A stretch of 64,000 nt of DNA, from assembly GCF_902506415.1 (NCBI RefSeq), contig NZ_LR733275.1, forward strand, positions 4,438,175 through 4,502,174, read 5' to 3'. Positions 52,031 to 61,920 of this stretch are shown piece after piece; the stretch's first letter is position 1; the number at the start of each line of letters is the position of its first letter. The DNA comes from Massilia sp. 9I. Its GTDB lineage: Bacteria > Pseudomonadota > Gammaproteobacteria > Burkholderiales > Burkholderiaceae_D. The position numbers and the translations under genes were made by a program. The notes beneath the pieces were generated by a model. It had not been told where the DNA came from. It saw only the letters and a list, made by a program, of their open reading frames with translations, and ran no database searches.

Positions 52031-54910
52031 CTAATTCACCCGCAGCAGCTTGATTCCATAGATATCGAAGCGATTCGATGGTCCCGTCGTTCCGCCCGCC
52101 GCGCTGAAGCTGCTGTTACTGTCGAGATAGCTCATGTTATAGAAGTCGCTCATCTCGACGCGGTAGCGGCCCGCTTTGAGCTGGGCTGCCAGCGGTGTCG
52201 AATACACGCTCGGTGTGTTCGCCTTTGCCAGCGGGGCATGGGGCAGCTGCACCACGCCCTGCGCCACGATCTTCCCGCGCGCATCCTTCACCGCCAGCCA
52301 TTTCACGCCGCCGCTGATCCCCAGGTTCACCTGGTTGGCGGCGTTGTGGTACCGCACCTGCACGGCATAGCTGCCGACGGCCGGCACCTCGATGCGCTCG
52401 ACGGCGTAGCGGTCGGCGCGCTGGCCCCAGGCTTCCAGGCGCGGCGCCGCGAAGCGTGCGTTCGGTGGACTCGGCGTGAGGTTCGAGACCGTGCGCGGAT
52501 CGGTGATGGGAATCTCGATGCCGGGATCAAGGCAGCGCGGCATGCTGTGGTGGCTGCGGTTGCCGTTGGCGGATTGCGCTTCCAGCGCGTAGCAGGCGTA
52601 AGGGCTGGCGCCGCGGTCGGTCCAGCTGGTCGCACCCAGGCCCTCGGCCACCAGCTTGCCGTCGCGGTAGACGTTGTAGCGCACATCGCCGCTACCGGAT
52701 TCAAAGCGCAGCGTCGTGCCGTTCGCGCCGCGCTCGAGAAGCGTGATCGCGGGCTCGCGCGGGCCGAAAGTGGTGCCGCCATCGGCGTACGGGTCGTCCT
52801 TGACGCGGCGGATATCCTGCTGGCCGCGCTCCAGGCGCCCGAGCACGATCTCGATGCGGTTCTCGTCCTGTAGCTGCGCCAGCGCGATCCGCTCGCCGCT
52901 GCGCCGGCCGTTCACGCGGATGTCCTGGATCGCGTAGTAACCCTCGTCCCGGCTCGCCGCGGGCAGGCGCAGGACCACGTCGATGCGCTTGCCGTGCAGA
53001 CGCAGCTCGTGCAGGGCGATCTCTCCGGCGGCGCCGAACATCTCGCGCCGCAGCTTGGCGGTGACGAAGGGCTGCAGCAGGATGCCGTCATCCTGCGCCG
53101 TCACGCCGAACACGCTGTTCACCACCAAGCCCAGGTAGGCCCCGACGGACCACAGCTGGCGGCGCGAATTGATCACCGGCCCGATCAGGTTCGGATGGCG
53201 CTCGTCGAGCAGCAGCGGCTGGCCGGAGAGCCACTCAAGGTTCTCCATGTTCGACATGTTGAGCGCCGCGCCGCGCATGAGCGAGTCGTAGGCCGCGTCG
53301 GCCACCGCCACGTTCTTCGCCTGGGTCGCCGCGCGCAGGCCGTAGGCCGTCACGAAAGGCCATAAGGCGCGGTTGTGATAGACCGGCATGCCCGGCTGCT
53401 GCGGCCAGATGACGGGGGCGCCCATCGGACCATGGGGATAGCGCGCCAGGATCGAGCGCGCGCGCTCCTCGCTGGCGATGCCGGTGACGATGGCAAGCGA
53501 CTGGCCGAGCCAGTCGAACTTGTGCAGCGGCGCGCCGTCGAGGTGGCCGGCAGTGAGGCTGCTGTACATGCCGGCATCCTCCAGCCACAGCTGGCTGTTG
53601 ATGGCGCGCGCCAGGGCATTGGCCCAGGCCGTGTAGCGGCGCGCCCTGGCCCGGTCGCCCTGTTCGCCCGCGAGCTTGGCCGCCAGCGTGAGGGCCTTGT
53701 AATGGCCGACGTTGGTCGACAGCGACTTCGAGGTGGACATCGAGGCCAGCTCGTTCGGGATCCAGGCGGCGTAGCTCTGATCGCGCCAGTCGAGGAAGGA
53801 CTGCTCGCCCATGTACAGGCCGGTCTTCGCGTCAAAGGCGGCGAGGCGGTCGTTATCGATCGTGTTCGACAGCGCCTGCAAGGCGCGTTTTGCGAAGGGG
53901 GCGCGGTCGCCGGCGGGGAGGGTGCGCAGCACTTCCTCGGCGGCGAACGCCCAGGTGACGCGGTCGGTGCTGACCGGCCAGCTGCCGCCGCTGCCGGTGT
54001 CCTGCACGATCTGCAGGCCGTCCGGCGTCCCCGCCACCTGCGGTGCGACCGAAACGCCCTTGCGCCAGCCGGACAGCTTGAACTCCAGCGAGTTACGCAC
54101 CCGTTGCGGGTCGAGCAGGGCCAGGCCCAGGTCGGCCGCATACGACAGGTCGCGGGTCCAGACGTAGTGCCACTTCTCGCCGGTGGCGAAGCATTCGCAG
54201 GGGATCGCGGCGCCGCCGTTGTAATTGCCGTCCCGGATCTGGCTGACCGCATCCAGGCGCATCTCCGCACCGGCCAGCGCGAACAGCGCGTCGAAGGCAA
54301 GATTGCCGCTGCGGATGCGCGGCAGCCCGGGCTGCTCGGCGTATTCGCTATGCTGCGGACCGGGGTCGCGCAGGCTCAGGGTGGTGGAGTGCGCATAACG
54401 GCGCAGCGCCGCTGCCGCATCTAGCGAGGAAAAGCGTGCGCTTTCCTGCTTGCCGTCCCAGGTCGGCCAGGTGAGGGCGACCGCTTCATGGCCCGCATGC
54501 GGATCAGGTGCGGCAGCGCTTGCTGGCGTTTCCAGGCGCAGCACGCGCAGGGTCGGCGCGGCCGGGTTCGAGGCGTCCACCGTGAAGCGGTAGGTGCCGG
54601 TCTGGCGCACGAACAGATAATCTTCCGGGCCGGGCTGGGTCTGGAGCCGGTAGGCCGTGCCGGGCGCCACGGTCACGCTCTGGTTGGCATTGGCCACCCA
54701 TTCGTCAGCCCAGTCGCGGCTGCCCACCTTGAAGGCGTGGTTGCCGGGACTGACCAGGATGTCGGCCTCGTACACGCCCTTGCCCTTGTGGGCCAGGGCA
54801 TTGTCGGTCCCCCAGCCGTTGAAAGCGCCGCGGATGTACAGGTCCTTTTCCTGCGCGCTTGCCCCCAGGCAGGCGAGCAGGGCGGCAGAGGCGAGCAGGC
54901 GGCGCTTCAT
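52031..54910 (-). CDS. Exported six-hairpin glycosidase with starch-binding-like domains
   Basis: The protein has 959 residues with a signal peptide (LLASAALLACLGASAQ). Residues ~25-105 form an E-set/CBM48-like domain (LYIRGAFNGWGTDNALAHKG). The central ~200-620 has the (alpha/alpha)6 style of GH15-like or debranching enzymes (KWHYVWTRDLSYAADLGLALLD). The C-terminal ~330 residues contain an FN3-like stretch (VRYNVYRDGKLVAEGL) and a carbohydrate-binding beta-sandwich (VPAVGSYAVQVRYHNAANQVNLG). It overlaps the GH13 gene by ATGA. Expected activity: exo-acting release of glucose from alpha-glucans; the GH family is not certain. Confidence 0.78.
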   Translation of the reverse strand: MKRRLLASAALLACLGASAQEKDLYIRGAFNGWGTDNALAHKGKGVYEADILVSPGNHAFKVGSRDWADEWVANANQSVTVAPGTAYRLQTQPGPEDYLFVRQTGTYRFTVDASNPAAPTLRVLRLETPASAAAPDPHAGHEAVALTWPTWDGKQESARFSSLDAAAALRRYAHSTTLSLRDPGPQHSEYAEQPGLPRIRSGNLAFDALFALAGAEMRLDAVSQIRDGNYNGGAAIPCECFATGEKWHYVWTRDLSYAADLGLALLDPQRVRNSLEFKLSGWRKGVSVAPQVAGTPDGLQIVQDTGSGGSWPVSTDRVTWAFAAEEVLRTLPAGDRAPFAKRALQALSNTIDNDRLAAFDAKTGLYMGEQSFLDWRDQSYAAWIPNELASMSTSKSLSTNVGHYKALTLAAKLAGEQGDRARARRYTAWANALARAINSQLWLEDAGMYSSLTAGHLDGAPLHKFDWLGQSLAIVTGIASEERARSILARYPHGPMGAPVIWPQQPGMPVYHNRALWPFVTAYGLRAATQAKNVAVADAAYDSLMRGAALNMSNMENLEWLSGQPLLLDERHPNLIGPVINSRRQLWSVGAYLGLVVNSVFGVTAQDDGILLQPFVTAKLRREMFGAAGEIALHELRLHGKRIDVVLRLPAASRDEGYYAIQDIRVNGRRSGERIALAQLQDENRIEIVLGRLERGQQDIRRVKDDPYADGGTTFGPREPAITLLERGANGTTLRFESGSGDVRYNVYRDGKLVAEGLGATSWTDRGASPYACYALEAQSANGNRSHHSMPRCLDPGIEIPITDPRTVSNLTPSPPNARFAAPRLEAWGQRADRYAVERIEVPAVGSYAVQVRYHNAANQVNLGISGGVKWLAVKDARGKIVAQGVVQLPHAPLAKANTPSVYSTPLAAQLKAGRYRVEMSDFYNMSYLDSNSSFSAAGGTTGPSNRFDIYGIKLLRVN

Positions 54911-56769
54911 CGCGCGGCGTCCAGCTCGAGGATCACGCTGGCTTTCGCCGGCAGCCGCAGCTCCTTCGCCAGTTCGAAGCGCTTGCCGCTCAGGACATCC
55001 ACGCCGCCGGATACGCCTTCCAGCATCTCGTGGAAGCGCCGCGCATCCAGCACCATCTCCTTCGGATTGTTGTTGAAGGCGACCAGCACCTTCTTCTGGC
55101 CGTCGTAGCGGAAGTAGACGTAAGTATTGTCACGCGGGCCGTAGTGCATCAGCTTCCCGTGGTGGATCAGCGGCTGCCCCTTGCGCCAGTTGGCCAGCTT
55201 GCGCACCAGCTCCTGCGCTGCGCGCTGCTGGCTGCTCAAGCCCTTGCCGGCGAAGGCGTCGACCTTGTCGCCGGTCCAGCCGCCCGGGAAGTCGTTGCGG
55301 TAGCTGGCGTCGTTGCGCTCCCCGGTGGCGCTGGTCATCAGGATCTCGTCGCCCGTGTAGAGCTGCGGGATGCGCGGCATCGTCATCAGGAACACCATCA
55401 TCATGCGGTAGCGGTCCATGTCCTCGCCGACCACGCTCCAGATGCGCGAGACGTCGTGGTTGGCCTCGAACAGCACCAGGTTGCCCGGCTCCGGATACAG
55501 GTAATCGAGCGAAAGCGTCTCGTAGACTTCGCCGAACACATTGCGGCCGTTCTTGTCGCTCAAGGCCGTGCGCATGCTTTCGGCCAGCGGGAAGTCCATC
55601 ATGCTCGGGGTCGAGGCGCGGTAGCCGTCGAAGTTCTGCTTGCCGCGCTGCCAGCGGGCGACCACCGGCACCAGTTTGGTCCATTCTTCGCCCACCAGGT
55701 TCAGCTTCGGATACTCCGCCATCAGGCGCCTGGTGTACTCGGACAGGAAGGCGGTGTCCGAATAGCCGAAGGTGTCGATGCGCAGGCCCGACAGGCCCGC
55801 GTATTCGATCCACCAGATGTTGTTCTGGATGAGGTAATTGGAGACCAGAGGATTGGACTGGTTCAGGTCGGGCATGGACTCGACGAACCAGCCGCGCGTG
55901 AAGTTGTCGGCATCCTCCTTGGAGGCGTACGGGTCCTGCACGGCGACGCGGTGGTGATGGGTCGGCACAAACTTGCCGCCGTAGTTGATCCAATCCGGCG
56001 TCGGCATGTCCTTCATCCACCAGTGCCCGCTGCCGATGTGCGACAGCACCACGTCCTGGATCAGGCCGATGCCGCGCTTCTTTGCCTCACTAGACAAGCG
56101 CCGGAAGTCCTCGTTGCTGCCGTAGCGCGGATCGATGCGGTAATGGTCGGTGGCCGCATAGCCGTGGTAGGAGTAGGCCGGCATGTTGTTCTCGACCAGC
56201 GGCGTCGGCCACAGCTGGGTGAAGCCGAGGTCGCGGATGTAGTCGAGGCGATCGACGATGCCCTGGATGTCGCCGCCATGGCGCCCGGAGCCGTCCGCGC
56301 GCTTCGCCTTTTCCAGCGTGTCGGGGGTGTTGTCGTTGGCCGGATTGCCGTTGGCGAAACGGTCGGGCATGACCTGGTAGATGGCGTCGCTGCTGTTAAA
56401 GCCGACGCGCTGGCTCGAGCCGGGCTCGCGCGCCAGCAGCTGGTAGGCGTAGCGCGTCTCGCGGCCGGCGCCGCTGAATACGATGTCGAACTTGCCGGGC
56501 TGCGCCTCTGCGCCGATGTCCAGGTCGATGAACAGGTAGTTCTTGTTGGGGACGCGGGTTACCGAGGCGATGCGCACGCCGGGGTAGGCCAGGCTGGGCG
56601 CCAGCTCGGCGATGCCCTCGCCATGGACCATCAGCTGCAAGCCCTTGTGCTGCATGCCGGTCCACCAGAATGGCGGCTCCATGTGGGCGATGGCGGGAGA
56701 CTGGGCAAGGACGGCGCAGGGGGCGAGGGCGGCGCTGCCGATCAGCAGGCTCGCGAGGAAGTGTCTCAT
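54907..56769 (-). CDS. SusA-like GH13 neopullulanase/cyclomaltodextrinase
   Basis: The protein has 620 residues with a signal peptide ending in VLAQ. The N-terminal ~110 residues match the cyclomaltodextrinase N domain (ILVDRHAAQG-like hydrophobic opening IAHMEPPFWWTGMQHKGLQLMVHG). The GH13 catalytic residues are D332 (LRIDTFGY), E361 (VGEEW) and D439 (NHDVSR). The C-terminal cyclomaltodextrinase domain follows. It cleaves alpha-1,4 bonds of maltodextrins, cyclodextrins or pullulan in the periplasm. It heads the operon that also encodes the six-hairpin glycosidase. Confidence 0.9.
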   Translation of the reverse strand: MRHFLASLLIGSAALAPCAVLAQSPAIAHMEPPFWWTGMQHKGLQLMVHGEGIAELAPSLAYPGVRIASVTRVPNKNYLFIDLDIGAEAQPGKFDIVFSGAGRETRYAYQLLAREPGSSQRVGFNSSDAIYQVMPDRFANGNPANDNTPDTLEKAKRADGSGRHGGDIQGIVDRLDYIRDLGFTQLWPTPLVENNMPAYSYHGYAATDHYRIDPRYGSNEDFRRLSSEAKKRGIGLIQDVVLSHIGSGHWWMKDMPTPDWINYGGKFVPTHHHRVAVQDPYASKEDADNFTRGWFVESMPDLNQSNPLVSNYLIQNNIWWIEYAGLSGLRIDTFGYSDTAFLSEYTRRLMAEYPKLNLVGEEWTKLVPVVARWQRGKQNFDGYRASTPSMMDFPLAESMRTALSDKNGRNVFGEVYETLSLDYLYPEPGNLVLFEANHDVSRIWSVVGEDMDRYRMMMVFLMTMPRIPQLYTGDEILMTSATGERNDASYRNDFPGGWTGDKVDAFAGKGLSSQQRAAQELVRKLANWRKGQPLIHHGKLMHYGPRDNTYVYFRYDGQKKVLVAFNNNPKEMVLDARRFHEMLEGVSGGVDVLSGKRFELAKELRLPAKASVILELDAAR

Positions 56770-56799
56770 GTCGGTATCGGGCGCTTCCCATGCCTTGGC

Positions 56800-56812
56800 G
56801 TAGTCAGACTAC
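56800..56812. promoter_or_regulatory. Palindromic operator, copy 1
   Basis: GTAGTC and GACTAC flank a single A, a perfect 6-1-6 inverted repeat. It lies 31 bases upstream of the GH13 start codon. The same palindrome recurs at 57026-57038, which makes a chance match unlikely. A LacI- or GntR-type regulator of maltodextrin use, encoded elsewhere, is the probable partner. Confidence 0.6.
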
Positions 56813-57024
56813 AGAACGACGCAAGCAGAGGTACAGCCGCATGTGGTTGTGGTGCCCCGAGAATACTATGGATCGCCTAGCGTGCCCAGCCGTTCATGAT
56901 CTAGTCAAAGTACAGATTTTGTTTGACCGTAACGGTGTTTCTTAAAGACTTCGAATTCAGCTTGCTTCGAGAGTTGCACTGTTTTGGTGCAAATAATCAA
57001 CAAAATGCCGCTGGGTAGGGCATT

Positions 57025-57039
57025 TGTAGTCCGACTACA
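57025..57039. promoter_or_regulatory. Palindromic operator, copy 2
   Basis: TGTAGTC and GACTACA flank a C, a perfect 7-1-7 inverted repeat with the same core as copy 1. It lies 118 bases before the TTGACA candidate and 234 bases upstream of the TonB receptor start. With copy 1 it could co-regulate both divergent operons by looping. Confidence 0.6.
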
Positions 57040-57272
57040 GCCGTCTGTACGTGGTCTTGTAGCTCAAATACAACGAAAAAGACGTGCTCAACCCGCGAAA
57101 TAGTTAAAATGTGGTGGTTATCGTAGTAACAAGCAACTCCCGTTGACAGTGCATCTAGTTTTAATACAGAATCCTTGACAGAACGTCTAAATGCGTTTGC
57201 TTGAGGCTGCCGTGCAGCTGGCTGTCGCGCTGTAGTTTCGGGAAAAAATTATTGGTCTATATGAGGGGACAA

Positions 57273-60170
57273 ATGAGTATCTTCGCAACCAAGCGCACCG
57301 CTGAGCCGGTTCGCCATGCATTCCAGCTGAGCCCGGTAGCCGCCGGCTGCGCAGTCTTCCTGTCGGTGTTCGCGGGCAGCGCTTACGCGCAGGCACAGGA
57401 CAACACCACGACCACCACCAGCGCCACCTCGAGCGTCGCGACCCAGCCGAATTCGGCCGAGCAGGCAGCAGCTGCCGCCGAGCCGACGCCGCCGGGCGCG
57501 ACCGCCCAGCCGGGCGTCGCCACCGTCCAGGTGACCGGTATCCGCCGCGGTATCGAAGCGGCCATCTCGATCAAGAAAAATTCCTCGTCGATCGTCGAAG
57601 CCGTCTCGGCCGAAGACATCGGCAAACTGCCGGACCAGTCGGTTGCCGAGTCGATCGCCCGCCTGCCGGGCGTAACCGCCCAGCGTAGCCGCGGTTCGGG
57701 CCGCGCTTCGGACATCTCGGTCCGCGGCCTGTCGCCAAGCTTCAACGGCACCCTGCTGAACGGCCGCGAAATGGCCTCGACCGGCAATGCCCGTTCGCCG
57801 GAGTTCGACCTGTTCCCGGCCGAACTGATGGGTTCCATCGTCATCTACAAGACCCCGGACGCAGCCGTCATCGGCCAGGGCCTGGCCTCGACCATCGACC
57901 TGCGCACCGTGCAGCCGCTGGACTTCGGCAAGCGCACCGTCGCCGTCAGCTACAAGAAGACCCGCCTCGGCGTGAAGCACCCGGACGGCCTGCCGGAAGG
58001 CGACGGCAAGCGCGCCACCCTGTCCTACGTCGACCAGTTCGCCAACCGCACCATCGGTGTGGCGGTCGGCTTCACCCGCTATGAAGAAACCGGCGGCGGC
58101 CAGACCACCTTCAATTCCTGGGGTGTGGCCGACATGGCGTACAACGGCGGCACCGTGAAGACCCCGGGCGGCTTCGGCTATGACACCGTGGTGGATTCGC
58201 ACGAACGCGACGGCGCCTTCGCCTCGCTGCAATTCCGTCCTAACAAGAACTTCAAGTCGACCGTCGACCTGTTCTACTCGGCCGGCGAAACCGGCCAGAA
58301 GAAGACCGGTTTCGAAGGCGGCGTGGCCTACAACGGCGGCGGCGCCTACGAGCTGCCGCACGTCCTGAGCGCCGCGACCGTGAGCAACGGCGTGGCCACC
58401 AGCGGCACCATCAGCAACTGGAAAGGTGTGGTGCGTAACCACTACGAAGGCGCCAAGGACGATCTGAAGACCGTCGGCTGGAACAGCGAACTGAAGATCG
58501 CCGACTGGACCACCGCGGCCGACCTGACCTGGTCCAAGGCGACCAAGCTGAGCTCGCGCTACGAGACCACCGCCGGTATCGCCGGCCGCGCCCAGGACAC
58601 CCTGAATTACACCAACTTCAACGGCGCCAACGTCACCGAAGTGAAGTACACCCCGGGCTCGAACTACGCCGACCGCAGCATCGCGCGCCTGACCGACGTG
58701 ATGGGCTGGTCGGGTGGCGAAGCCTCGCCGCAGGCCGGTTACCTCGCGCAGCCGTACATCGAAGACGAAGTCAAGTCGATCCGCCTGACCGCCAAGCGCG
58801 CCGTCGAGTTCGGCCCGATCGCCGCCACCAGCTTCGGCTTCAACCACACCTCGCGCGACAAGGCGCGTACCGGCGATGAAGGTCGCCTGGTCATCGCCGG
58901 CGGTCCGTACGCCGCCGCCGCCGTGCCGGGCAGCGACGTCGCCTTCGCCGGCAACTCGGGCTTCCAGGTCGTGTCCTGGGATCCGCGCGGTTCGCTCGGT
59001 TCGGTCTATCAGTTGGCCAACAAGGTCGACGCGGACATCTACAACAAGTTCTGGGATGTGAGCGAGCGTATCAACACCGCTTACCTCATGGGCGACCTGG
59101 ACGGTGAGCTGTTCGGCCTGAACTACCGCGGCAACGTCGGCCTGCAGGCGATCCACACCAACCAGCGCGGCGGCGGCTACGTCGTCGACCGCTCGCGCTG
59201 CACCGGCAACACCGCCGCGACCTGCCCGGCACAGCGTACCAGCGAAGGCGACAGCTACTGGGATGTCCTGCCGAGCCTGAACATGAGCTTCGACCTCAAG
59301 AACGAGCAGATGCTGCGCCTGGGCGTGGCCAAGGTGGTCTCGCGCGCCAACCTGGACGACCTGCGCGCCGGTAACGGCTTCGGCGTCTCGACCACCGGCG
59401 TGCCGATCCTGTCGGGCAGCTCGGGCAACCCGCAGCTCAAGCCGTTCCGCGCCAAGGCCCTGGATTTGTCGTACGAGAAGTACTTCGGCAACAAGGGTTA
59501 TGTCAGCGCCGCCATCTTCTACAAGAAGCTCGACACCTACATCCTGCGCGTGCCGCGCGTGTACGACTTCGGCCCGTTCGTGACCCCGACCACCCCGCTG
59601 CCGCTGACCGGTCCGTACGCCGGCTCGACCATCGGCCTGCTGAACCAGCCGGTCAACGGCGACGGCGGCAACCTGAAGGGCTTCGAGCTGGCCGTGAACA
59701 TCCCGTTCTCGATGCTCACCCAGTACCTGGACGGTTTCGGCGTGATGGCCAACCACTCGGACACCAAGAGCAACGTGGAACTGCCGGGCAGTGGCTTCAC
59801 GAACATCAACGGCGGCCCGGTTAGCATTCCGCTGCCAGGCCTGTCGCGCAAGGTGAGCAACCTGCGCCTGTACTACGAGAAGAACGGCTTCCAGATCGCC
59901 GCGGCGGCGCGCAAGCGTTCGAGCTTCCTGGGCCAGGTGTCGGACTTCCAGGACAACGCGCAGCTCACCTTCATCAAGGGTGAGACCATCGTCGACCTGC
60001 AGGCGTCGTACGAGTTCCAGGGCGGCTGGCTCAAGGGCCTGAGCGTGTACGCCCAGGCGCAGAACTGGAACAACGCACCGTTCCTGGAGTACACCACCGA
60101 CGAAAACAATCCGTCGAACCGCCGCGCCTACGGCCGTACCTACCACTTCGGCGCCAGCTACAAGTTCTAA
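57273..60170 (+). CDS. TonB-dependent receptor, Xanthomonas/Caulobacter type
   Basis: The protein has 965 residues from ATG 57273, which follows GAGGGG. The signal peptide (FLSVFAGSAYAQA) is followed by an Asn/Thr-rich linker, then the plug (ISIKKNSSSIVEAVSAEDIGKLPDQSVAESIARLPGV, RGLSPSFNGTLLNGREMAS). This plug pattern is typical of the TIGR01782 group, whose members import plant or starch oligosaccharides. The barrel ends YHFGASYKF. It is divergent from the alpha-glucan enzymes and upstream of the halogenase, so malto-oligosaccharide uptake is the likely role. Confidence 0.92.
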   Translation: MSIFATKRTAEPVRHAFQLSPVAAGCAVFLSVFAGSAYAQAQDNTTTTTSATSSVATQPNSAEQAAAAAEPTPPGATAQPGVATVQVTGIRRGIEAAISIKKNSSSIVEAVSAEDIGKLPDQSVAESIARLPGVTAQRSRGSGRASDISVRGLSPSFNGTLLNGREMASTGNARSPEFDLFPAELMGSIVIYKTPDAAVIGQGLASTIDLRTVQPLDFGKRTVAVSYKKTRLGVKHPDGLPEGDGKRATLSYVDQFANRTIGVAVGFTRYEETGGGQTTFNSWGVADMAYNGGTVKTPGGFGYDTVVDSHERDGAFASLQFRPNKNFKSTVDLFYSAGETGQKKTGFEGGVAYNGGGAYELPHVLSAATVSNGVATSGTISNWKGVVRNHYEGAKDDLKTVGWNSELKIADWTTAADLTWSKATKLSSRYETTAGIAGRAQDTLNYTNFNGANVTEVKYTPGSNYADRSIARLTDVMGWSGGEASPQAGYLAQPYIEDEVKSIRLTAKRAVEFGPIAATSFGFNHTSRDKARTGDEGRLVIAGGPYAAAAVPGSDVAFAGNSGFQVVSWDPRGSLGSVYQLANKVDADIYNKFWDVSERINTAYLMGDLDGELFGLNYRGNVGLQAIHTNQRGGGYVVDRSRCTGNTAATCPAQRTSEGDSYWDVLPSLNMSFDLKNEQMLRLGVAKVVSRANLDDLRAGNGFGVSTTGVPILSGSSGNPQLKPFRAKALDLSYEKYFGNKGYVSAAIFYKKLDTYILRVPRVYDFGPFVTPTTPLPLTGPYAGSTIGLLNQPVNGDGGNLKGFELAVNIPFSMLTQYLDGFGVMANHSDTKSNVELPGSGFTNINGGPVSIPLPGLSRKVSNLRLYYEKNGFQIAAAARKRSSFLGQVSDFQDNAQLTFIKGETIVDLQASYEFQGGWLKGLSVYAQAQNWNNAPFLEYTTDENNPSNRRAYGRTYHFGASYKF

Positions 60171-60190
60171 GCTGAACTGAGGTAAAGTAA

Positions 60191-60229
60191 CGACCCCTGC
60201 CGGGCCTGTGCCTGCCAGGGGTCGTTTTT
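60191..60229 (+). terminator. Intrinsic terminator between TonB receptor and halogenase
   Basis: The 9-bp stem CGACCCCTG (60191-60199) and CAGGGGTCG (60216-60224) is followed by TTTTT. It lies 21 bases after the receptor stop and 18 before the halogenase start, so it may act as an attenuator that lowers halogenase expression relative to the receptor. Confidence 0.8.
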
Positions 60230-60246
60230 CGTATCCGGGATATTTC

Positions 60247-61758
60247 ATGCAAAACGAAGCACTCAAGGACATCGTCATCGTCGGCGGCGGCACCGCCGGC
60301 TGGATGACCGCGGCGGCACTCTCCACCATGCTCAATGGCCGCTACAACATCCGCCTCGTCGAGTCGGACGAGATCGGCATCGTCGGCGTCGGCGAAGCGA
60401 CCATCCCGATGATCCAGCGCTTCAATCGCGTGCTGGGCATCGACGAGCACGAATTCATGCGCGAGACCCAGGGCAGCTTCAAGCTGGGCGTCGAGTTCGT
60501 GAACTGGGGCCGCCTTGGCGACCGCTACATGCACGGCTTCGGCCGCCTTGGCCAGGACCTGGCCACCGTCAACTTCGACCAGTACTGGCAGAAGATGCGC
60601 ATGGCGGGGAAGGCCGCGCCGCTGGAGGAATATTCGATCACGCGCATGGCGGCCAAGGCCAACAAGTTCATGCCGCCGCGCTTCGACGTGCAGAATTCGC
60701 CGCTGCGCGACATTAACTACGCCTACCACTTCGACGCCGGCCTGTACGCGAAATTCCTGCGCAAGCTGGCGGAAAGCCGCGGCGTGACCCGCATCGAAGG
60801 CAAGATTCAGCGCGCTACCCAGCGTGAACCGGATGGCCATGTCGATGCGGTGGTGCTGGAGAGCGGCGAGCGGGTCGAGGGCGAGCTGTTCATCGACTGC
60901 TCGGGTTTCCGCGGCCTGCTGATCGAGCAGACGCTGGAAACGGGCTACGAGGACTGGACCCGCTGGCTGCCGGCCGACCGTGCGCTGGCCGTGCCCTGCG
61001 AGTCGGTGGCCGCCATGACGCCGTACACCCGTGCGACCGCGCACAAGTCGGGCTGGCAGTGGCGCATCCCGCTGCAGCACCGCACCGGCAACGGCCACGT
61101 CTACTGCAGCCGCTTCATCAGCGACGACGAAGCGGCAAGCACGTTGCTGTCCAACCTGGACGGCAAGGCGCTGGCCGAGCCGCGCCTGATCAAGTTCCAG
61201 ACCGGGATGCGCAAGCAGGCCTGGAACCGCAACGTGGTGGCCATTGGCCTGGCCAGCGGTTTCCTCGAGCCGATCGAGTCGACCAGCATCCACCTGATTC
61301 AGTCCTCGATCCAGCGCCTGATCGACTTCTTCCCGGACCGCCGCTGGAGCAGTGTCGACCGCGAGGAATACAACCGCCAGGCGCGCTTCGAGTACGAACG
61401 CATCCGCGACTTCATCGTCCTGCACTACCACCTGAACCAGCGCACCGATTCGGAGTACTGGAAGGAGTGCGCCAACATGGCCATTCCCGACACCCTGCGC
61501 CACAAGATGGACATGTACCGCTCGCACGGGCGCGTGGTCCGGGTCGACAACGAGCTGTTCTCGGAGGTCGGCTGGATCCAGGTGTTCGAAGGGCAGAACA
61601 TGCCGATCGAGGGCTACCACCCGCTGGCCGATACGCAGTCCGAAGCGGACATCGCCGACTACCTGGCGAGCGTGCGCGAGGTGATCGCCAAATGCGTCGA
61701 GGTCATGCCTTCGCATAATGAGTACATCGCCAGGATGTGCGCCGCGAAGAAGATGTAG
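60247..61758 (+). CDS. Flavin-dependent tryptophan-halogenase-like protein
   Basis: The protein has 503 residues. The FAD-binding GGGTAGW is at 13-19, the catalytic Lys at K79 (GSFKLGVEF, same position as in PrnA), and the halogenase signature WQWRIP at 270-275. The conserved FLEPIEST segment is also present. All key residues seem intact. Genes of this family often lie next to TonB receptors in Caulobacter, Xanthomonas and related bacteria without a known biosynthetic cluster; the role there is unclear. Its start is 76 bases after the receptor stop. Confidence 0.9.
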   Translation: MQNEALKDIVIVGGGTAGWMTAAALSTMLNGRYNIRLVESDEIGIVGVGEATIPMIQRFNRVLGIDEHEFMRETQGSFKLGVEFVNWGRLGDRYMHGFGRLGQDLATVNFDQYWQKMRMAGKAAPLEEYSITRMAAKANKFMPPRFDVQNSPLRDINYAYHFDAGLYAKFLRKLAESRGVTRIEGKIQRATQREPDGHVDAVVLESGERVEGELFIDCSGFRGLLIEQTLETGYEDWTRWLPADRALAVPCESVAAMTPYTRATAHKSGWQWRIPLQHRTGNGHVYCSRFISDDEAASTLLSNLDGKALAEPRLIKFQTGMRKQAWNRNVVAIGLASGFLEPIESTSIHLIQSSIQRLIDFFPDRRWSSVDREEYNRQARFEYERIRDFIVLHYHLNQRTDSEYWKECANMAIPDTLRHKMDMYRSHGRVVRVDNELFSEVGWIQVFEGQNMPIEGYHPLADTQSEADIADYLASVREVIAKCVEVMPSHNEYIARMCAAKKM

Positions 61759-61778
61759 CGCGCGAACCTGTATCATTG

Positions 61779-61815
61779 CGGCCCCATGCGCGGCAGCGCC
61801 TGGGGCCGTTTTCTT
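61779..61815 (+). terminator. Intrinsic terminator after the halogenase gene
   Basis: CGGCCCCA (61779-61786) pairs with TGGGGCCG (61801-61808), with a 14-base loop that may fold further, followed by TTTTCTTT. It starts 20 bases after the halogenase stop. Confidence 0.75.
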
Positions 61816-61920
61816 TGGGGCTTGCCGTACGGATACAGCCGGTCCCGTTCCAAATAGTGCCCGCCCTCTCCGCGTGAGAGAGTAAACTGCGGTTTTAGTA
61901 TCAACTTTGAAAGTTTTGCC

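Larger units (their letters stand above)
56770..57272. other. Divergent control region of the alpha-glucan locus
   Basis: About 500 AT-richer bases separate the two TonB-locus operons. It contains two copies of the same palindrome (listed separately), and two TTGACA hexamers at 57143-57148 and 57175-57180 on the + strand. The first may pair with CAGAAT 18 bases on (57167-57172) as the TonB receptor promoter. I see no gene here. Confidence 0.55.

Noticed and set aside
57175..57200. Second TTGACA as the TonB receptor promoter
   Set aside because: No acceptable -10 hexamer lies 16-18 bases downstream.
57249..60335. Minus-strand frame opposite the TonB receptor
   Set aside because: Antisense shadow of a well-defined receptor with a signal peptide.
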